From positions 1-64,000 of the forward strand of contig JAEZGK010000056.1 in the NCBI GenBank assembly GCA_023437365.1: DNA of 64,000 nt. Direction: 5' to 3'. The translations under genes and the position numbers were made by a program. Positions 1-8,366 of this stretch are shown here, piece after piece. The DNA comes from Bacillota bacterium. GTDB lineage: Bacteria; Bacillota; Clostridia; Lachnospirales; Lachnospiraceae. Position 1 is the stretch's first letter. Every line of letters starts with the position of its first letter. The notes beneath the pieces are model-generated. The model ran no database searches and had not been told where the DNA came from. It worked only from the letters and a program-made list of their open reading frames with translations.

Positions 1-16
1 AAATGGAGGGCTGAAA

Positions 17-1441
17 ATGAGCAGTACAGCACAACTGTCAGCAAGAGAAAGAATTACTTCTTTGCTTGACGACAATAGTTTTGTTGAAGTCGGCGCTTTC
101 GTTACAAAAAGAAGTACAGACTTTAATTTACAGCAGAAGGAAACTCCTGCTGACGGCGTTATCACCGGATATGGCGTGATTGATGGAAATCTTGTTTATG
201 TATATAGTCAGGATGCTTCCGCTATGGGTGGTTCCATCGGTGAAATGCACGCAAAAAAAATAGTTCATATTTACGATTTGGCACTTAAAGTTGGTGCTCC
301 CGTGATTGGTCTCATTGATTCTGCAGGTATGAGATTACAGGAAGCTACCGATGCCTTGAATGGCTTTGGTGAGATTTATCTGAAGCAGACGCTTGCTTCC
401 GGAATCATTCCCCAGATCACCGCTATCTTTGGTAACTCAGGCGGTGGCTTAGCCGTGATGGCTTCTTTAAGTGATTTTTCATTTATGGAGGGTAAAACAG
501 CAAAATTATTTGTGAATTCTCCGAATACATTAGCAGGTAATTATAAAGAGAAAAATGATACCGCATCGGCTGCCTTCCAGTCCAAAGCAGGTTCCGTTGA
601 TTATGTCGGCTCCTCCGAGTCCGAGGTTCTTGGCAAAATCCGCGAGTTAATCACTATATTACCTTCCAACAATGAAGATGATGCTTCCTATGACGAGTGT
701 AATGATGATCTGAACCGTCTCCTGCCGGGAATTGCATCTGATACCGCAACGGCTCTGAAGGATATCTCCGATGATAATTATTTCTTTGAAGTAAAAGCGG
801 AATATGCGAAAGAAATGGTAACCGGCTTCCTTCGTCTGAACGGCTGTACCGTGGGTGCAGTTGCAAACCGCAGTGAGGTTACCGATGCCGCAGGTAAGAC
901 TGTAAAATTTGATGGCAGTCTGACAACTGCAGGCTGTGAAAAGGCAGCAAGCTTTGTTAGCTTCTGTGATGCCTTCAATATTCCAATTCTTACCCTGACC
1001 AATGTCAATGGTTTCAAGGCTACTGTAGAGGAAGAGAAGACAATTGCCAAAGCCAGTGCAGGTTTAACCTATGCATTTGCCAATGCAACTGTTCCGAAAG
1101 TAAATGTTATCGTTGGTAAGGCTTTCGGTTCCGCATATATTACAATGAATTCCAAGCACATCGGCGCAGATATGGTATTTGCACTGCCGAGTGCTATGAT
1201 TGGCATGATGGATGCGAATATTGCTGCTCAGATTATGTTTGACGGTGAAGCAGCTGACACAGTGAAGGAAAAGGCTGCAGAATATGAGCAGCTTCAGTCC
1301 AGTGCAGAGGCAGCCGCAAAACGTGGATATGTTGACAGTATTATCGAGCCTCAGACAGTTCGCCAGCATGTAATTTATTCCTTTGAAATGCTCTTTACCA
1401 AGAGAGAGAACCGCCCTGCGAAAAAGCATGGTACCAAATAG
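17..1441 (+). CDS. Biotin-dependent carboxyltransferase subunit (12S/MmdA-like)
   Basis: Carboxyltransferase of the acyl-CoA carboxylase beta/methylmalonyl-CoA decarboxylase alpha/transcarboxylase 12S family, 474 aa, slightly shorter than the usual ~510. It moves CO2 between an acyl-CoA and carboxybiotin in the cytoplasm. Two crotonase-fold halves are visible: the N-half has GLIDSAGMRLQEA and the glycine-rich FGNSGGGLAVMAS, the C-half has NVNGFK and GKAFGSAYITMNSK. ATG 17 follows GGAGGG at 5-10. It heads an operon with an OadG-like anchor, a biotin carrier and an OadA/5S-like subunit, so methylmalonyl-CoA or malonyl-CoA is the likely acyl-CoA. Substrate cannot be read from the sequence. Confidence 0.9.
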   Translation: MSSTAQLSARERITSLLDDNSFVEVGAFVTKRSTDFNLQQKETPADGVITGYGVIDGNLVYVYSQDASAMGGSIGEMHAKKIVHIYDLALKVGAPVIGLIDSAGMRLQEATDALNGFGEIYLKQTLASGIIPQITAIFGNSGGGLAVMASLSDFSFMEGKTAKLFVNSPNTLAGNYKEKNDTASAAFQSKAGSVDYVGSSESEVLGKIRELITILPSNNEDDASYDECNDDLNRLLPGIASDTATALKDISDDNYFFEVKAEYAKEMVTGFLRLNGCTVGAVANRSEVTDAAGKTVKFDGSLTTAGCEKAASFVSFCDAFNIPILTLTNVNGFKATVEEEKTIAKASAGLTYAFANATVPKVNVIVGKAFGSAYITMNSKHIGADMVFALPSAMIGMMDANIAAQIMFDGEAADTVKEKAAEYEQLQSSAEAAAKRGYVDSIIEPQTVRQHVIYSFEMLFTKRENRPAKKHGTK

Positions 1442-1455
1442 AATGAGGTGATAAT

Positions 1456-1779
1456 TTGAACGAGTACATCAATTTAGATACATTGTTTGGTGCAGTGGTT
1501 GTATTAGCAGTCGTAGTTCTCGTTATGTTGGTTACTTACTTCGTTAATATTAAGCCTAACCTGTCGAAAGCTACAAGCCAACCGACAGCAGACAGCCCTG
1601 TAGACAATGCAATCGCACGCATCGTTAAGAACGAGGAAGAAGAGCTCGTTTCCGATTGTGAATTGGTAGCGGTAATCACCGCTGCACTCTATGCCTCCCT
1701 TGGGGCTGCGGTTCCGGAAGGCGGTTTGGTGGTACGCTCCATACGCAAAACCAATTCAGGTAAATGGAAGAACGCATAA
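1456..1779 (+). CDS. OadG-like sodium-pump decarboxylase gamma subunit
   Basis: Small protein of 107 aa with one N-terminal membrane helix (about residues 10-30, V/L-rich) followed by a polar linker and a short cytoplasmic tail. This is the architecture of OadG/MmdD subunits, which anchor and assemble biotin decarboxylase complexes at the membrane. The start is TTG 1456, with GAGGTG at 1445-1450. It lies 14 bp after the carboxyltransferase gene and before the biotin carrier, as in other decarboxylase operons. The C-terminal part (ELVAVITAALYASLG) matches the short region often annotated as OadG-related. Sequence conservation in this family is weak, so the call rests partly on context. Confidence 0.7.
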   Translation: MNEYINLDTLFGAVVVLAVVVLVMLVTYFVNIKPNLSKATSQPTADSPVDNAIARIVKNEEEELVSDCELVAVITAALYASLGAAVPEGGLVVRSIRKTNSGKWKNA

Positions 1780-1844
1780 ATATTACATTGCAAAGTAGAT
1801 AGCATGGCATCTAATGATGTCAATGAACAAGGAGGATTTTCATT

Positions 1845-2243
1845 ATGAAATATTATACAATAACCGTGAACGGTAATACTTATGATGTATCAGTTGAAGA
1901 AGGCCAGAGAGCCGTACAGTCCGCTCCTGTTGCAGCACCTGCTCAGAAAGCAGCTCCCGCAGCTGCACCTGCTGCTAAGGTTGAAGAAGCAGCTCCTGCA
2001 GCACCCGCAGCTCCTGCAGGTAGTGCAGGCAGCGTTAAGGTAAGTGCACCTATGCCCGGTAAGATCGTATCCGTAAAAGCAACCGTTGGCCAGCAGCTGA
2101 AGAAGGGCGATGTCATCCTCATTCTTGAAGCAATGAAGATGGAGAATGAAATCGTATCTCCTCAGGATGGAACTCTTGCCAGCATTAACGTAACTGCCGG
2201 ACAGTCAATCGAAGCCGGTAGCTTATTGGCTACGTTAAACTAA
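1845..2243 (+). CDS. Biotin carboxyl carrier protein (1.3S/MmdC-like)
   Basis: 132-aa biotin carrier. The N-terminus (1-25) is a short beta segment (MKYYTITVNG). Residues about 26-62 are a flexible Ala/Pro linker, and residues 64-132 form a biotinyl/lipoyl domain with the EAMKMEN motif, in which Lys98 is the biotinylation site. Its role is to shuttle carboxyl groups between the 12S-like and OadA-like subunits encoded on either side. ATG 1845 follows AAGGAGG. The Ala/Pro linker is typical of the decarboxylase and transcarboxylase carriers rather than acetyl-CoA carboxylase AccB. Confidence 0.93.
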   Translation: MKYYTITVNGNTYDVSVEEGQRAVQSAPVAAPAQKAAPAAAPAAKVEEAAPAAPAAPAGSAGSVKVSAPMPGKIVSVKATVGQQLKKGDVILILEAMKMENEIVSPQDGTLASINVTAGQSIEAGSLLATLN

Positions 2244-2285
2244 GAAAGGATGCTGTAGATTTTACATTTCACAGGAGGTAGAGTA

Positions 2286-3698
2286 ATGGCAGAACAAGTA
2301 AAAAGACCGGTAAAGATTACCGAAACCATATTACGTGATGCCCATCAGTCCCTGATCGCAACCAGAATGGCAACCGAAGATATGCTTCCCATTCTTGAGA
2401 CGATGGATAAAGTAGGTTATCATGCAGTGGAATGTTGGGGTGGCGCGACCTTTGATGCATCCCTTCGTTTCCTGAAGGAAGATCCCTGGGAAAGACTCAG
2501 AAAGATCAGAAAAGGTTTTAAAAATACAAAGCTGCAGATGTTATTCCGTGGACAGAACATCCTTGGGTATCGCCATTATGCAGATGATGTGGTGGAATAT
2601 TTCGTACAGAAATCCATCGCGAACGGAATCGATATCATCCGTATCTTCGACGCATTAAATGATATTCGTAACTTAGAGTGTGCTGTAAAGGCAACGAATA
2701 AGGAGAACGGACATGCTCAGGTAGCAATTTCCTATACTTTAGGGGATGCTTACACGATGGATTACTATGTTAAAATGGCAAAGAGAATAGAGGAGCTTGG
2801 AGCTTCCTCCATCTGTATCAAGGATATGGCGGGACTTTTGGTACCTTACGAGGCAACTAATCTTGTAAGTGCTTTAAAGGGAGCTGTTCAAATCCCGATT
2901 GACCTTCATACTCATTATACCAGCGGTGTAGCAGGTATGACCTACTTAAAGGCAGTAGAAGCAGGCTGTGATATCATTGATACTGCTATGTCTCCCTTTG
3001 CTATGGGTACCAGTCAGCCGGCAACTGAGGTTATGGTTGAGACCTTCAAGGGAACTCCTTATGATACAGGCTTTGATCAGAATGTATTGGCGGAAATCGC
3101 TGATTATTTCCGTCCTCTTCGAGATAAATCCCTTGATAGCGGATTACTTAATCCGAAGGTTATGGGTGTTGATATTAAGACCTTATTATATCAGGTACCC
3201 GGCGGTATGTTATCCAACCTTGTTTCCCAGTTGAAGGAAAGCAATCAGGAAGATAAGTACTATGAGGTATTAAAGGAAGTTCCCCGCGTTCGTAAGGACT
3301 TCGGTGAGCCGCCGCTTGTTACTCCTTCCAGCCAGATCGTTGGTACTCAGGCCGTGCTCAATGTTCTTGCAGGTGAGCGTTATAAGATGGTTACCAAGGA
3401 GACAAAGGCTCTGTTAGCCGGTGAATATGGTCAAACTGTAAAGCCCTTCGATAAGGAAGTGCAGAAAAAGGTTATCGGTGACAAGGAACCGATCACCTGT
3501 CGTCCGGCTGATTTACTTAAGCCTGAGCTGCATAAGATTGCTGCTGAGATTGAAGAGTGGAAGGAGCAGGATGAGGATGTATTATCCTATGCTTTGTTCC
3601 CTCAGGTGGCTATGGATTTCTTCAAGTATCGTCAGGCTCAGAAGACAGGCGTGGATGTTGCTGCTGCTGATAAAGCAAATAAGGCATATCCGGTTTAA
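2286..3698 (+). CDS. oadA: Oxaloacetate decarboxylase alpha / pyruvate carboxylase B / transcarboxylase 5S subunit
   Basis: 470-aa HMGL-like TIM-barrel carboxyltransferase followed by the PYC/OADA conserved domain. The metal-site motif TILRDAHQS sits near residue 15, the carbamylated-lysine region SICIKDMAGLL near 180, and the metal-binding LHTHYTSG near 210. There is no C-terminal biotin domain; the carrier is the separate upstream gene. The protein catalyses carboxyl transfer between pyruvate/oxaloacetate and carboxybiotin. ATG 2286 is preceded by AGGAGG at 2273-2278. It is the last gene of the operon. No OadB (sodium-pump beta) or biotin carboxylase gene follows it, so the exact complex (5S of transcarboxylase, OadA or PycB) is open. 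Confidence 0.9.
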   Translation: MAEQVKRPVKITETILRDAHQSLIATRMATEDMLPILETMDKVGYHAVECWGGATFDASLRFLKEDPWERLRKIRKGFKNTKLQMLFRGQNILGYRHYADDVVEYFVQKSIANGIDIIRIFDALNDIRNLECAVKATNKENGHAQVAISYTLGDAYTMDYYVKMAKRIEELGASSICIKDMAGLLVPYEATNLVSALKGAVQIPIDLHTHYTSGVAGMTYLKAVEAGCDIIDTAMSPFAMGTSQPATEVMVETFKGTPYDTGFDQNVLAEIADYFRPLRDKSLDSGLLNPKVMGVDIKTLLYQVPGGMLSNLVSQLKESNQEDKYYEVLKEVPRVRKDFGEPPLVTPSSQIVGTQAVLNVLAGERYKMVTKETKALLAGEYGQTVKPFDKEVQKKVIGDKEPITCRPADLLKPELHKIAAEIEEWKEQDEDVLSYALFPQVAMDFFKYRQAQKTGVDVAAADKANKAYPV

Positions 3699-3731
3699 TT
3701 ATTCCTAATCATTAATTTTATAGCATAATAG

Positions 3732-3822
3732 CACTGTGTGGTGACCTTTGATCGCCCTCCCTGCTTGGATTTTCGTCCACCCTAGGAGAGTATGATCATT
3801 GGATACTACACAGTGTTTTTTT
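3732..3822 (+). terminator. Elaborate stem-loop terminator of the carboxyltransferase operon
   Basis: An 11-bp outer stem (3732-3742 with 3805-3815, one G.U pair) is followed directly by seven T residues (3816-3822), as expected for an intrinsic terminator. The loop is unusually large and structured: TGATC/GATCA (3749-3753 with 3794-3798), CTCC/GGAG (3757-3760 with 3785-3788) and an inner GGAT/GTCC hairpin. The rest of the 398-bp gap up to the kinase gene holds only AT-rich sequence and the promoter at 3975. Confidence 0.75.
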
Positions 3823-3974
3823 GAGTATGCATAGTAATAGTATCTGGTTAATTAATAGTAAACTCATCTAACTCAAACCTTCTTTTGCACAGAGACTGTA
3901 ATTCTATAACAAAACATAGTTTATCTATTTATGTCTTTTTTTTCTATTTTATTACTGATAAGCTTGTAATCTTA

Positions 3975-4003
3975 TTGACAAAAAAATATGGGTTTGCTAT
4001 ATT
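3975..4003 (+). promoter_or_regulatory. Sigma-A promoter of the hybrid kinase gene
   Basis: TTGACA (3975-3980), 17-bp spacer, TATATT (3998-4003). It lies about 95 bp upstream of the kinase start, with no other gene between. Confidence 0.75.
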
Positions 4004-4096
4004 GTTATCATAAATTACCAAATATGTCATAAAATTACAATATATGTTTTATCACAAATTAACTTCATCAAAGACTGATAGAAAAAGGTGCAGAAT

Positions 4097-5794
4097 TTGA
4101 ATACATGTAACTGTGTTCTTATCAATTCAATAATTACAGTGGATAATCCCATTATCCTCATTACTTTTGCAATGTGCGGGCTAATCATACTTAATATAAT
4201 TATATTTTTGGAAAGGAAATACCTTAACCTGTCAGATATCAATAATTATAAAGAGGATTTATACTATTCTCTCGGTTACAATCTGGAAGATGCATTTTTT
4301 GTTTATGATATGATTGAACAGAAATTTGAATATATCTCGCCAAATTTCGAGAAAATCTTTGGAATCAGCAGTAGTATGCTTGAACGAAATCTGTTTTTGC
4401 TATTTGATTTTATTGATTTAAAACAAAAAGAGATATTGAACATAACACTTTCACCAGGCTCAATTCATGGATATCAGGAAACCGAGTTTACCTATTATCA
4501 TCCTATTTCTAAACAAGAAATCAGGTTTAAATTAAAAATATATCCCATCTATAAATTCAAAGATATCAATCGAATTATTATATGTATCAAGGATATCACA
4601 GAGGAATATCTAGCTAAAACGGCAATTCGGGAAGAATTATCGGTAACAAAAAAGGCAAATGAAGCAAAAAAAGATTTTCTCTCACATATGAGTCATGAGT
4701 TAAAAACTCCGATTAGCGCTATCCTGGGGATGACACAGATTGCCTCCAATTCACTTGATAATCCGGAAAAAGTCATGGACTGTCTGGACAAAATCAATTA
4801 TTCCTCACGTAATTTATTGCTTTTGATCGATAATATTCTTGAGAATGTAAAGCTTGACAATGATAAGCTTTTATTAATTCGGGAGCCTTTTTATCTGAGT
4901 AAAACCTTGTCAGCTTTTTCATCTTTAATACAGGTTCAGGCTGAGATCAAGCATCAGAAATACAACTTTATCATGAGCAAAATACAACATGATTATATTA
5001 TCGGTGACAGCCTGCGATTGACCCAGATTCTTAATAATTGCCTCTATAACTCTCTAAAATTTACTCCTTCCGGAGGAGAAATCAAACTGGAGGTTATGGA
5101 ACTGGTAGCTAAAGAGAAAAGATGCATCTTCCGTTTTATAATAACTGATTCCGGAAAAGGTATGCATGATAAATTTCTGGACCAAATTTTTAATGCTTAT
5201 GTGCAGGAAGATGAATCCATCAGTGAAACCTATGGCGGAAGCGGTCTCGGTATGTCCATTGTGAAAAATCTTCTGGCGCTTATGGAGGGTGAGATTCATG
5301 TGGAAAGCCAGGTGGGTAAGGGTACACGGATTACGATTGATATCGGGTTTGATTTCATTTCAGATACCAACGAGGATAAACCTCAACCATACCATACTGA
5401 CCTTCATAGGAACGCACATATCTTAATTGTAGAGGATAATGAAATTAATCTTGAGATCACCTGTGAATTTCTGAAGATGCTTCATCTTGAGTATGATACC
5501 GCAATCAGCGGAGAAGAAGCTGTAGAGCTGTTTCGTGCTTCTCCCGAGAACTATTATGATATCATTCTAATGGATATCCAGATGCCTGCTGTAGATGGGT
5601 TTGAAGCCACGAAGAAGCTTCGTAGCCTTACCCGTACCGATGCCGGCAAAGTGCAAATCATTGCCTTATCTGCAGATAATTCCATGCATGAGCTTTGCTG
5701 TACCCGAAATGGAATGAACGGTTATATCACAAAACCAGTCGATATCGCTAAGCTGTCCGCAATTATTCAAGATATCAGATGCACAAAGAAGTGA
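4097..5794 (+). CDS. Membrane hybrid sensor histidine kinase (PAS-HisKA-HATPase-REC)
   Basis: Hybrid two-component kinase of about 565 aa. There is one N-terminal membrane helix (about 17-38), a PAS-like sensor (about 55-170), HisKA with the H-box SHELKTP (His200), HATPase with N-box LNNCLYNSLKF, G1 DSGKGM and G2 GGSGLGM, and a C-terminal receiver with acidic VEDNE, phospho-acceptor LMDIQMP (Asp493) and KPVD lysine. I prefer TTG 4097, because the AAAGGTG at 4084-4090 is then its ribosome site; a GTG at 4088 lies inside that site. The downstream Hpt gene should receive the phosphate. No DNA-binding response regulator is nearby, so the output is unknown. Confidence 0.9.
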   Translation: MNTCNCVLINSIITVDNPIILITFAMCGLIILNIIIFLERKYLNLSDINNYKEDLYYSLGYNLEDAFFVYDMIEQKFEYISPNFEKIFGISSSMLERNLFLLFDFIDLKQKEILNITLSPGSIHGYQETEFTYYHPISKQEIRFKLKIYPIYKFKDINRIIICIKDITEEYLAKTAIREELSVTKKANEAKKDFLSHMSHELKTPISAILGMTQIASNSLDNPEKVMDCLDKINYSSRNLLLLIDNILENVKLDNDKLLLIREPFYLSKTLSAFSSLIQVQAEIKHQKYNFIMSKIQHDYIIGDSLRLTQILNNCLYNSLKFTPSGGEIKLEVMELVAKEKRCIFRFIITDSGKGMHDKFLDQIFNAYVQEDESISETYGGSGLGMSIVKNLLALMEGEIHVESQVGKGTRITIDIGFDFISDTNEDKPQPYHTDLHRNAHILIVEDNEINLEITCEFLKMLHLEYDTAISGEEAVELFRASPENYYDIILMDIQMPAVDGFEATKKLRSLTRTDAGKVQIIALSADNSMHELCCTRNGMNGYITKPVDIAKLSAIIQDIRCTKK

Positions 5795-5834
5795 TGTAGT
5801 TGTTAAACTTTGTTATATAGGAAAAGGATGTTAT

Positions 5835-6200
5835 ATGAAACCGTTATCTCTTAGAATGAAAAAGGCAGGTATTGATGCCGACAGTGTAATCAGCAGGCTT
5901 GGCGGAGATGTCGAGCTGTATCTGTCCATCTGCCTAAAGTTCATTCAAGATCCCACCATTCCCCGTATCTTTCAGGCAGTAGCAGACAATAACTTTTCTG
6001 AGGCTGGTATGCATTTACATACCTTACAAGGTGTTACGGCTAATCTTGGATTTACAAGGCTGCAGGAATTGTGTGTTACTCTGCTGGAGGAATTAAAAAG
6101 TAAAAGCTATATGAGTTTTAAGACTGATATCCGCCGATTAAAAAAGGAATACAGCTCCTTGATTGCATTTCTGAATACCCTTCGGACAAAAGCAAATTGA
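5835..6200 (+). CDS. Hpt-domain phosphotransfer protein
   Basis: 121-aa helical protein with the Hpt signature HTLQG, in which His62 is the phospho-accepting histidine (family motif HxLKG). It most likely relays phosphate from the receiver of the hybrid kinase encoded 40 bp upstream. ATG 5835 is preceded by AAAAGGA. The protein is a single free-standing Hpt domain, about the normal 110-120 aa length. The final acceptor of the relay is not in this window. Confidence 0.85.
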   Translation: MKPLSLRMKKAGIDADSVISRLGGDVELYLSICLKFIQDPTIPRIFQAVADNNFSEAGMHLHTLQGVTANLGFTRLQELCVTLLEELKSKSYMSFKTDIRRLKKEYSSLIAFLNTLRTKAN

Positions 6201-6219
6201 TGTACTATATTTTATCGAA

Positions 6220-6369
6220 GCTTTTATATAAAAGGTGACATTATCATTAATTAACAACACGCTTTTACATAAAAGCTTTTACATAAAAGACAGAATAAAT
6301 GCTTTTGCATAAAAGACAGAATAAAAGCTTTTACATAAAAGACAGAATAAATGCTTTTACATAAAAGCC
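6220..6369 (+). repeat. Array of six GCTTTTacatAAAAG palindromes upstream of ylxM-ffh
   Basis: Three complete 26-bp direct repeats (6275-6300, 6301-6326, 6327-6352; consensus core GCTTTTACATAAAAGACAG) and partial copies at 6220-6235, 6261-6274 and 6353-6369. Each copy begins with a near-perfect palindrome. The last copy abuts the -35 box at 6370. Confidence 0.9.
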
Positions 6370-6398
6370 TTGACAAAGCTGACGATATCCTATATACT
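6370..6398 (+). promoter_or_regulatory. Sigma-A promoter of the ylxM-ffh-rpsP operon
   Basis: Consensus TTGACA (6370-6375), exactly 17 bp, TATACT (6393-6398). It is directly downstream of the palindrome array; transcription should start near 6405. Confidence 0.85.
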
Positions 6399-6400
6399 AC

Positions 6401-6429
6401 CACCTGTAAAGAAAATTCCTTTACAGGTG
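6401..6429 (+). promoter_or_regulatory. Perfect 11-bp hairpin covering the ylxM ribosome site
   Basis: CACCTGTAAAG (6401-6411) pairs perfectly with CTTTACAGGTG (6419-6429) around a 7-nt loop. The right arm contains the AGGTGG ribosome-binding sequence of ylxM (start 6439). The hairpin would form at the extreme 5' end of the transcript; as DNA it could instead be an operator. Confidence 0.7.
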
Positions 6430-6438
6430 GTGATTTTT

Positions 6439-6813
6439 ATGAATCCGAATGACACACAGCTTGAAAAGCTGGATGAGATTGTACAACAATCGATTTTGTA
6501 TGACTTTTACGGTGATTTGTTGAGTGATCATAAAAAGCAGATATTTGAAGATTATGTTCTGAATGACCTTTCCTTAAGCGAGATTGCCGCAGAGCAGGGA
6601 ATCAGCAGACAGGGCGTATACGATATCGTTAAGCGTTGCACCCAGGAATTGAAGGAATATGAAACGAAGCTGATGCTGGTAAAAAGGTTTCAAACCATGA
6701 AGGATAAACTGGGTGAAATCAAGGAGATTGCCGACAAAGCTTCTACCAGAAAAGATATGACACAAATTGATCGAATTGCGTTATTGGCAGACGAACTATT
6801 GAAGGAGCTGTAA
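6439..6813 (+). CDS. ylxM: YlxM, SRP-operon helix-turn-helix protein (UPF0122)
   Basis: 124-aa UPF0122 protein with a sigma-70-region-4-like helix-turn-helix (LSLSEIAAEQGISRQGVYDIVKR). YlxM homologues interact with the SRP pathway in Firmicutes. I chose ATG 6439, preceded by AGGTGG, giving the usual family length; an upstream extension to the promoter region is not credible because the -35/-10 boxes lie there. It ends 5 bp before ffh. Its own ribosome site is inside an 11-bp hairpin, suggesting post-transcriptional or autogenous control (inference). Confidence 0.9.
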   Translation: MNPNDTQLEKLDEIVQQSILYDFYGDLLSDHKKQIFEDYVLNDLSLSEIAAEQGISRQGVYDIVKRCTQELKEYETKLMLVKRFQTMKDKLGEIKEIADKASTRKDMTQIDRIALLADELLKEL

Positions 6814-6818
6814 TTCAT

Positions 6819-8165
6819 ATGGCATTTGAAAACCTTTCGGATAAATTACAGAATATATTCAAGAACTTAAAGGGAAAGGGCCGCCTTTCTGAGAATGATG
6901 TAAAAAACGCATTAAAAGAGGTTAAGATGGCTTTATTGGAAGCCGATGTTAACTTCAAGGTTGTGAAGAATTTTATCAATACCATCCAGGAAAGAGCCGT
7001 AGGGCAGGATGTTATGAACAGTCTGACACCCGGACAGATGGTAATTAAGATAGTAAATGAAGAGATGATCAAGCTGCTCGGTGAACAGACAGTAGAGATC
7101 CAGTTAAAACCCGCAAGCGAGATTACTGTTCTCATGATGTGTGGTCTTCAGGGTGCCGGTAAGACGACAACTGTCGCAAAGCTTGCCGGTAAGCTCAAGT
7201 CTAAGGGCAGAAAGCCACTCCTGGTAGCCTGCGACATTTACCGTCCGGCTGCAATCGAACAGCTGCAGATTAACGGAGATAAGCAGGGAGTCAATGTATT
7301 CTCCATGGGAGATAAGCATAAACCCCTAAATATTGCGAAGGCTGCTCTGGAGCATGCCGCGAAAAATGGTTATAATGTTGTTATGTTAGATACTGCCGGA
7401 CGTCTTCATATCGATGAGGCCATGATGGAAGAGCTTCAGGAAATCAAGGCAAACATTTCCGTGCATCAGACCATTCTGGTGGTAGATGCCATGACAGGTC
7501 AGGATGCCGTCAATGTATCGGAGATGTTCAATGAGAAGCTGAACATCGACGGTGTAATTCTTACCAAATTAGACGGTGATACCCGAGGCGGTGCTGCACT
7601 TTCCATTCGTGCGGTAACCGGAAGACCCATTCTGTATGTCGGTATGGGAGAAAAGCTATCGGATCTGGAACAATTTTATCCGGACCGTATGGCGTCCCGT
7701 ATCTTGGGAATGGGAGATATCCTCACTTTAATTGATAAAGCTCAGGCTGATTTTGATGAAACCAAAGCAAAGGAGCTCGAAAAGAAGCTTAAAAAAGCCG
7801 AATTCGACTTCAATGATTTCCTGGAGCAGATGCAGCAGGTAAAGAAGATGGGTGGCATCGGAGATCTACTCGGTATGATTCCCGGCATGAACAAACAGAT
7901 GAAGGGTGTAGATATTGATGAAAAGCAGCTCTCAACAACAGAGGCCATCATCTATTCCATGACAAAGGCAGAGCGTTCCAATCCGGATATCATCAATCTT
8001 GCCCGCAAAAAGAGAATTGCAGCTGGAGCCGGAGTAGATATCAGCGAAGTGAACTCCCTCGTAAAACAGTTTGAGAATTCTAAGAAGATGATGAAGCAAT
8101 TCTCAGGCATGATGGGCGGGAAAGGCGGCAAGCACGGCCGTTTTAAGATGCCCTTTGGATTTTAA
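6819..8165 (+). CDS. ffh: Signal recognition particle GTPase Ffh
   Basis: 448-aa SRP54 protein. It has an N domain (1-90), a G domain with GLQGAGKTTT (109-118), LDTAGRLH and TKLDGD, and a methionine-rich M domain ending in KQFSGMMGGKGG. It binds SRP RNA and signal peptides and delivers ribosomes to FtsY at the membrane. The GGAG ribosome site lies within the end of ylxM, so translation is probably coupled. The ftsY gene, often upstream, is absent here; the kinase/Hpt pair takes its place. Confidence 0.97.
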   Translation: MAFENLSDKLQNIFKNLKGKGRLSENDVKNALKEVKMALLEADVNFKVVKNFINTIQERAVGQDVMNSLTPGQMVIKIVNEEMIKLLGEQTVEIQLKPASEITVLMMCGLQGAGKTTTVAKLAGKLKSKGRKPLLVACDIYRPAAIEQLQINGDKQGVNVFSMGDKHKPLNIAKAALEHAAKNGYNVVMLDTAGRLHIDEAMMEELQEIKANISVHQTILVVDAMTGQDAVNVSEMFNEKLNIDGVILTKLDGDTRGGAALSIRAVTGRPILYVGMGEKLSDLEQFYPDRMASRILGMGDILTLIDKAQADFDETKAKELEKKLKKAEFDFNDFLEQMQQVKKMGGIGDLLGMIPGMNKQMKGVDIDEKQLSTTEAIIYSMTKAERSNPDIINLARKKRIAAGAGVDISEVNSLVKQFENSKKMMKQFSGMMGGKGGKHGRFKMPFGF

Positions 8166-8267
8166 TCAGTGTTAGTCATAATATTAGACTATAAATAACC
8201 ACGAATAAGAAAAGCTCGTGAATTCATGACGTACTCAAAGATTACGTTGTTCGCAATGCTCGCGATC

Positions 8268-8326
8268 TTTTGCTTTCTTATCAGGAGCTTAGAATCTACA
8301 GTTATGCTCCTGATAAGAAAGCAAAA
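8268..8326. repeat. Perfect 21-bp inverted repeat upstream of rpsP
   Basis: The arm at 8268-8288 (begins TTTTGCTTTC) is exactly complementary to 8306-8326, with a 17-nt loop. No T-tract follows directly. It lies in the 201-bp ffh-rpsP gap and would form a very stable hairpin about 40 nt before the rpsP start: an mRNA leader/attenuator or a small palindromic repeat element. Confidence 0.8.
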
Positions 8327-8366
8327 TAAAGCTTTTTCTTATTTGCGACATAAGGAGGTGAAATAC

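Noticed and set aside
8226..8366. N-terminal extension of the rpsP reading frame
   Set aside because: It crosses the 21-bp hairpin, has no ribosome site and is absent from known S16; the AAGGAGGTG-ATG at 8367 fixes the start.
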